A stretch of DNA of 64,000 nucleotides from Synechococcus sp. 1G10 (GTDB taxonomy: Bacteria; Cyanobacteriota; Cyanobacteriia; PCC-6307; Cyanobiaceae): contig NZ_NQKW01000006.1 in the NCBI RefSeq assembly GCF_002252625.1, forward strand, positions 62,001 to 126,000, given 5' to 3'. Within the stretch, counting starts at the first letter, position 1. Each line of letters begins with the position of its first letter. Below the pieces are notes generated by a model. The model ran no database searches, was not told the DNA's origin, and saw only the letters and a program-made list of their open reading frames with translations. This document shows, in pieces, positions 59,723 to 64,000 of the stretch. Made by a program: the position numbers and the translations under genes.

Positions 59723-61135
59723 ATGCACATGTTGGCAGCGGGGCTTCGGGGCCTGGGGGCGGTGCTGCTCTGCCTGGCTGTGCTGCTGAGCGGAGGCTGG
59801 AGCCTGCGGCCCAGGCCCCAGGAGCCGCCGGCCATAAGCAGCCAGCCGGCCGCATCCGGGCGCCTGCGGGAGATCCCCCCACCCAAGGCCAGCCAAGCCT
59901 TGCGGCTACGTCTGGCGGAGCTTCAACCCCGGCTGCAGATCCTGGCTCCAGCTGACGACGCCGTCCTCCCCATCGCCCCCTGGTCGCTGGATCTGTCGCT
60001 TGAAGACTGGCCCTTGGCCGATGCCGGCGCCCTGGGTCTTGGCGCCCACCTGGTGGTGCAGCTCGATGCCCAGGCGCCCCTGCGTCTGGGCCCCAAAGAT
60101 CCCGAGGGACCAATCAGCAAGGACACCCGGCTGAGCGTGGCCATGGCGCCGCTCAGCCCAGGCAGCCACCGCCTGACTGTCTATGCGGCCAGGCCCTGGG
60201 GTGAAGCAGTCAAAGATCCCGGCGCCGCCGTGCAGATCCGCCTCCACGGGCTGGCCGCCAACCCCCTCAGCCAACCTCTGCGGGGAACCCCCCAGCTGGT
60301 GAGCAGCACCCCCAGCGATCTGATCCATCACGAACCCGTGCTGATCGACTGGCTGCTGATCGACGCACCCCTCCAGCCCCTCGAGGGAGACGGTTCGAAC
60401 TGGCGGCTGCGGGTGACCCTCAATGGCGACAGTTTCCAGGTGGACCGGCAGGAGCCGCTCTGGCTCACAGGGCTGCGCTCCGGCAGCAACCCCCTGCAAC
60501 TGGAGCTGCTCGACGGGCTGGGGGAACCACTGAATCCACCCTTCAACAGCCTGGTGCAGGACCTGGTCATGCGTCCAGAAGACCCCCATCCCTGGCAGAC
60601 GGCATCGATCTCCGCCGAGGATCTGAAGCGTCTGCTGGGTGAGCTGCCAAGCGAGCCCGCAGGTGAGATCACACCTTCACCACAGCCCGTCGAGGCCGCT
60701 GGGCAGGAACCCAAACCGCGGACGGAGCTGGATCTCCAGGCTGAGGGGATGGCCACCGACCGCAGCGAAGCCGCCACCTCATTGACGACAGCAAGCACTG
60801 AGCAACCGCTTGAAGCGGAGGCCGTTGCATCTGAGACGACGCCTGAACCTGAAGCTGCGACTGAACCTGAGGCAGGTGAACGCAGGAGCTTTACGGAGCC
60901 GGCACCAGTGATGCCGGAGCATGTTGAGCCTGTGGAGCCTGTGGAGCCTGTGGACTCCCCTGACCCATCGGAGTTGCTTGCACCGCCCGGATCCGCAGAA
61001 CCGCAGCCCTCGCCCGAAACGCTTGGCTCAGCTCCTCTGAAGAAGCCCTCAGAGGAGCCGGCGGCCAAGACTGTGATGCTGCCTGAAGCGTCGGCATCGC
61101 CGCTGGATCGGCTGCGTGCCAGGTTCGGGGGATGA
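59723..61135 (+). CDS. Membrane-anchored Pro/Glu-rich protein of unknown function
   Basis: A 470-residue protein. Residues 1-25 form a hydrophobic signal or anchor (LAAGLRGLGAVLLCLAVLLS). Residues 65-310 look like folded beta-rich domains, with LQILAPADDAVLPIAPWSL, GSHRLTVYAARPWGE and GSNPLQLELLDGLG. From about 320 on the chain is a disordered Pro/Glu/Ala-rich tail with the repeat EPVEPVEPVD. I do not recognise the family. The gene overlaps the start of cobJ by 4 bases. ATG 59723 is chosen because it places the hydrophobic segment at the N-terminus. Confidence 0.75.
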   Translation: MHMLAAGLRGLGAVLLCLAVLLSGGWSLRPRPQEPPAISSQPAASGRLREIPPPKASQALRLRLAELQPRLQILAPADDAVLPIAPWSLDLSLEDWPLADAGALGLGAHLVVQLDAQAPLRLGPKDPEGPISKDTRLSVAMAPLSPGSHRLTVYAARPWGEAVKDPGAAVQIRLHGLAANPLSQPLRGTPQLVSSTPSDLIHHEPVLIDWLLIDAPLQPLEGDGSNWRLRVTLNGDSFQVDRQEPLWLTGLRSGSNPLQLELLDGLGEPLNPPFNSLVQDLVMRPEDPHPWQTASISAEDLKRLLGELPSEPAGEITPSPQPVEAAGQEPKPRTELDLQAEGMATDRSEAATSLTTASTEQPLEAEAVASETTPEPEAATEPEAGERRSFTEPAPVMPEHVEPVEPVEPVDSPDPSELLAPPGSAEPQPSPETLGSAPLKKPSEEPAAKTVMLPEASASPLDRLRARFGG

Positions 61136-62904
61136 GTGATTTGATCTGCTGGGGACTGGCCCTGAGCAGGGCCGGTGCCCCCGTGCTCGAGCGCCTGGAT
61201 GAGGGCGGACTGGTGGAGGCCCGAGCTGAGCCCGGCGCCGGCGCCGCCGAGCTGCTCAGACAACATTGGAAGGGGGCGTCGGCCTTCGTGGTGGTGGGAG
61301 CCTGCGGGGCGGTGACCCGGCTGGTGGCCCCGCTGCTCCAGGGCAAGGAGCACGACCCGGCCGTGGTGGTGGTGGATCCCCAGGGGCGCTTCGCCATCCC
61401 CCTGCTGGGGGGGCACGGGGCTGGAGCAGAGCAGCTCAGCCAGCGGGTGGCCGCCCTGCTGGGGGGCGAAGCGGTGCTCACGGGCGCCAGTAGTGGCAGC
61501 GGCAGCCTGGCCCTCGACAGCTTCGGGCTGGCCTGGGGCTGGCGGAAGGGCCTGGGCGACTGGGATGCCCTGATGAAAGCCGCGGCACGGGGTGAGCGGA
61601 TCGCCGTGCAGCAGGAGAGCGGTTGCCCCGACTGGCAGGGACTGGATGCCGCCGCAACGCTGCTTCAGCTCCCGGCAGAGAACCTGCCGGGGCAGATGCT
61701 GATCAGTCCACGCCTGGGCCCCGGATGTCGCTGGCATCCACCCAGCCTCTGGCTGGGCTTCGGCTGCGAGCGTGACACCAGCCTCAGCCTGCTGGAGCGC
61801 TTGCTGGAGCAGGCCCTGGATGGCGCCCAACTGGCCATGGACGCAGTCGCCGGGCTGGCGAGCATCGACCGCAAAGGCGATGAGCCGGCCCTGCTGGAAC
61901 TGGCCCGGCGGCATCAGTGGCCGCTGCGGCTGTTCAGTGCCGAGGCCCTGGCGGCGGTGCAGGTGCCCAGCCCATCGCAGGCGGTGCTCAAGGAAATGGG
62001 AACCGCCAGCGTGGCTGAAGCGGCCGCCCTGCTGGCGTCATCCCCACAGTCGGAGCTGCTGCTGGAGAAGCGCATCGAGCGGGCCCAGCCCGGTGAACGG
62101 GGAGCCGCCACCCTGGCGGTAGCCCTGACTGCCGGGCAGTGGGCCCCGCAGCGGGGGAAGCTGCATCTGGTGGGCAGCGGTCCTGGACAGCTCGACCTGC
62201 TCACCCCGGAAGCTCGGCTCGCCCTGGCCGAGAGCACGGTCTGGGTGGGCTATGGCCTCTACCTGGATCTGCTGGAGCCCCTGCGGCGCCCCGACCAACT
62301 ACGCCGGGACGGCCAGCTCACCCAGGAGCGCGACCGCTGCCGGCTGGCCCTGGAGCTGGCCGAAGCCGGACTGAGTGTGGCCCTGGTGTCGTCGGGTGAC
62401 AGTGGCATCTACGGCATGGCGGGTCTGGCCCTGGAGCTCTGGCTGGAGCATGACCCCCAGACCAGGCCCGCCTTCTCGGTGCATCCCGGCCTCTCCGCCC
62501 TGCAGGTGGCCGCGGCCAGGGCCGGCGCCCCCCTGATGCACGATTTCTGCACGATCAGCCTGAGCGACCGGCTCACACCCTGGCCGACGATCGAGAAACG
62601 GCTGCGGGCCGCCACCAGCGGGGATTTCGTGGTTGCGCTCTACAATCCCCGATCACTGGGCCGCGACTGGCAACTGGGCCGGGCCCGGGAGTTGCTGCTG
62701 GAGGGGCGCAGCGCCGACACTCCTGTGGTGCTGGCACGGCAACTGGGCCGGGCAGAGGAAAGTGTGCAGCTGCATACCCTCGGGGACTTGCCCCTGGAGC
62801 AGGTGGACATGCTCAGCCTGGTGCTGGTGGGCAACAGCACCTCTCGCCACCAGGACGGAGTGATGGTGACACCCCGGGGCTACCCGGGCGCCGAACTGAG
62901 CTGA
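61132..62904 (+). CDS. cobJ: CbiG-CobJ fusion: precorrin-3B C17-methyltransferase
   Basis: A 590-residue fusion of the cobalamin pathway. Residues 1-330 resemble CbiG (cobalt-precorrin-5A hydrolase): SAFVVVGACGAVTRLVAPLL, LLGGHGAGAEQL and WLGFGCERDTS. Residues 340-590 are a corrin SAM methyltransferase with VGSGPGQLDLLTPEA, VALVSSGDSGIYGMAGLALE, HPGLSALQVAAARAGAPL and DFVVALYNPRS. It makes the ring-contracted corrin intermediate. The fusion saves a separate cbiG. It is coupled to the upstream gene by an ATGA overlap. Confidence 0.92.
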   Translation: MSDLICWGLALSRAGAPVLERLDEGGLVEARAEPGAGAAELLRQHWKGASAFVVVGACGAVTRLVAPLLQGKEHDPAVVVVDPQGRFAIPLLGGHGAGAEQLSQRVAALLGGEAVLTGASSGSGSLALDSFGLAWGWRKGLGDWDALMKAAARGERIAVQQESGCPDWQGLDAAATLLQLPAENLPGQMLISPRLGPGCRWHPPSLWLGFGCERDTSLSLLERLLEQALDGAQLAMDAVAGLASIDRKGDEPALLELARRHQWPLRLFSAEALAAVQVPSPSQAVLKEMGTASVAEAAALLASSPQSELLLEKRIERAQPGERGAATLAVALTAGQWAPQRGKLHLVGSGPGQLDLLTPEARLALAESTVWVGYGLYLDLLEPLRRPDQLRRDGQLTQERDRCRLALELAEAGLSVALVSSGDSGIYGMAGLALELWLEHDPQTRPAFSVHPGLSALQVAAARAGAPLMHDFCTISLSDRLTPWPTIEKRLRAATSGDFVVALYNPRSLGRDWQLGRARELLLEGRSADTPVVLARQLGRAEESVQLHTLGDLPLEQVDMLSLVLVGNSTSRHQDGVMVTPRGYPGAELS

Positions 62905-62920
62905 AAGGCTCCGGGCGGCC

Positions 62921-62965
62921 ATCGGCCCCGAAGCTCAGAAATCGGCCCCGAAGCTCAGAAATCGG
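62921..62965. repeat. 20-base tandem repeat after cobJ
   Basis: Two identical copies of ATCGGCCCCGAAGCTCAGAA run at 62921-62940 and 62941-62960, then the first five bases of a third copy (62961-62965). It lies in the spacer between cobJ and the chimeric ORF. Confidence 0.9.
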
Positions 62966-63159
62966 GATGACAGGATTGGATCGCCTTGTCATAGAGCTAG
63001 ACCTAGAAGTACCACCTGAGGGTGATACCTGAGATCCGTGAAAGCTCCTCTTAGAAACATACACCAAGCGAGTGATCAGTCAACCCTGCTACCTCCTGGT
63101 GGTAAGGGAGGCGTATCGCAGGCAAGGGGTGGCGCATCGGCGCTCCGAAGTTGAAGCGC
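62966..63159. other. Gene-poor spacer after cobJ
   Basis: Lower-GC sequence than the neighbours, with no supported gene, tRNA or clear terminator. Together with the preceding tandem repeat and the following chimeric ORF, it looks like a decayed or recombined region. Confidence 0.5.
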
Positions 63160-63438
63160 TCAAGCCATGTCGTCCAGGAATTTCGATCCCACCCCGCCAC
63201 TGCTGATCTGCAGGTGATCCCGTGCTCGGGTGCAGGCCACATAGAGCAGATGCCGTTCGGCGGCATAAACCTCATCCAGGTCGCAGTCGTCGGTGATCGC
63301 TTCGATCCTTGAAGGGCTTGGGATCACGTCCTCGTCGCAGGCCATCACAGCCACGGCACGGAACACCGGCTCCAGCAGCCGCCACACCCCCGGCCAGTCG
63401 GCGGGCTCAAACGGGCGGATCTTCAACGGAGATGTCAT
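63160..63438 (-). pseudogene. Chimeric remnant: GNAT acetyltransferase start joined to UvrD-type helicase end
   Basis: A 92-residue ORF of two unrelated parts. Residues 1-25 (SPLKIRPFEPADWPGVWRLL) look like the first strand and helix of a GNAT acetyltransferase. From residue 26 it reads FRAVAVMACDEDVIPSPSRI and then ERHLLYVACTRARDHLQISS, the C-terminal motif V/VI region of a UvrD/Rep-type helicase. Neither domain is complete: the acetyl-CoA site and all helicase motifs I-IV are absent. The junction falls on the codons FRA at 63355-63363. It is best read as a deletion scar, perhaps still translated. Confidence 0.65.
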
Positions 63439-63491
63439 TGGTCGGTCACGGACCGGATCCCTACATTGACCACCAGAGATCTTTGCCCATT

Positions 63492-64000
63492 GATGCGCAT
63501 CCTTGGTGTTCTTCACCCATCTGGTCTTCTGTCGTCCACGGCAGCTGCTCTGACGGTCGTGCTGCCGCTGTACGGGGTTGGTGGGGCCCAGGCCAGCCCG
63601 CCGGCAGAAGCCACCCCTACACCAGCCGCGACGCTGTTCGAGAACGTGCGCATCTTCAATGGCACCTCTCCTCAGCTTTCACCTGCCTCCAACGTGCTGG
63701 TGGTCGGGTCCACGATACGAACGATCTCAACCGCCCCGATCTCTCCGCCTTCCGGCTCGGCGCTCACCCGCGTCGCCGGCAACGGCCGGGTGCTGATGCC
63801 AGGCCTGATCGACAACCACGTGCACCTGCTGATGAGCGCCAGCAGTCAACGCGACCTGGTTGACCCCAAGATGCCCCTGGCCCTGCTGCAGGAGCGCGCC
63901 ACCGCCGAGGCCGGCGCCACCTTGATGCGCGGCTTCACCAGCGTTCGTGATCTGGGTGGCCCGATGCTGGAGGCGCGGCCTGCCATCGATCGCGGCAGAC
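63492..64000 (+). CDS. Exported amidohydrolase-family protein, 5' part
   Basis: The visible 169 residues begin with a signal peptide-like segment (LLSSTAAALTVVLPLYGVGGAQA). Next comes a composite-domain strand LFENVRIFNGTS and the metal motif GLIDNHVHLLMSA (HxH), typical of the imidazolonepropionase/Xaa-Pro-dipeptidase-like amidohydrolases. RGFTSVRDLGGPM follows. The window ends before the remaining metal ligands, so the substrate cannot be judged. ATG 63492 is the most likely start. Confidence 0.82.

Noticed and set aside
60328-61914. 528-codon minus-strand ORF opposite the Pro/Glu-rich gene and cobJ
   Set aside because: Ser/Gly/Pro-rich shadow of plus-strand codons.

Overview
The window is a dense, GC-rich stretch of a cyanobacterial chromosome. 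It carries genes for photosystem I (psaD, psaI, psaL, psaA, psaB), NDH-1 (ndhN), the clock-associated LdpA, Ycf45, a CAAD-domain protein, cyanobacterial-type glutamate-cysteine ligase and CrtD. High GC, very short spacers and the overall gene set suggest a Synechococcus/Cyanobium-type picocyanobacterium. That placement is an inference from content, not a phylogeny. I see no CRISPR array, insertion sequence or prophage.

Layout. 1-4.4 kb: Mrp-type ATPase, RodA, a degenerate sensor-kinase-like protein, psaD with a strong terminator. 4.5-10.7 kb: a tightly coupled run of trpE, gshA, ppc and a small unknown gene. 10.7-16.9 kb: tRNA-Arg, recF (no standard start codon before its P-loop), speD, larE, a double-domain CobO, a MoeB/rhodanese protein paired with a JAMM protein, and a CAAD protein. 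16.9-24.9 kb: fructosamine-kinase family protein, crtD, tyrA, a helicase-like protein without a P-loop, two small DUF proteins, recA with a LexA-like box, a HAD hydrolase and tRNA-Gln. 25-28.3 kb: ndhN-ldpA-ycf45 operon on the minus strand.

28.3-45.3 kb: one long plus-strand ribosomal superoperon, rplC-rplD-rplW-rplB-rpsS-rplV-rpsC-rplP-rpmC-rpsQ-rplN-rplX-rplE-rpsH-rplF-rplR-rpsE-rplO-secY-adk-rpmJ-rpsM-rpsK-rpoA-rplQ-truA-rplM-rpsI-rpmE-prfA. Genes for S10, S14, L30 and IF-1 are absent from the positions they hold in E. coli. The 413-base leader before rplC can form two mutually exclusive hairpins, the second followed by a T run, which resembles an attenuator.

45.4-54.7 kb: HNH nuclease, alanine racemase, tRNA-Ser, a divergent pair of a class-A beta-lactamase-like protein and an NlpC/P60 protein, a membrane glycosyltransferase, a HEAT-like protein, psaI-psaL, and an RND efflux permease without adjacent partners. 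54.7-59.3 kb: psaA-psaB on the minus strand with a terminator. 59.7-62.9 kb: a membrane-anchored Pro/Glu-rich protein translationally coupled to a CbiG-CobJ fusion. 62.9-64 kb: a tandem repeat, a short chimeric ORF that looks like an acetyltransferase start joined to a UvrD-type helicase end, and the 5' part of an exported amidohydrolase cut by the window edge.

The region mixes core information processing, photosystem I, cobalamin, tetrapyrrole-independent sulfur transfer and cell-wall functions. The most unusual items are the possible leader attenuator, the degenerate kinase and helicase, the recF start, and the acetyltransferase/helicase chimera. No large undescribed multi-gene system is evident.
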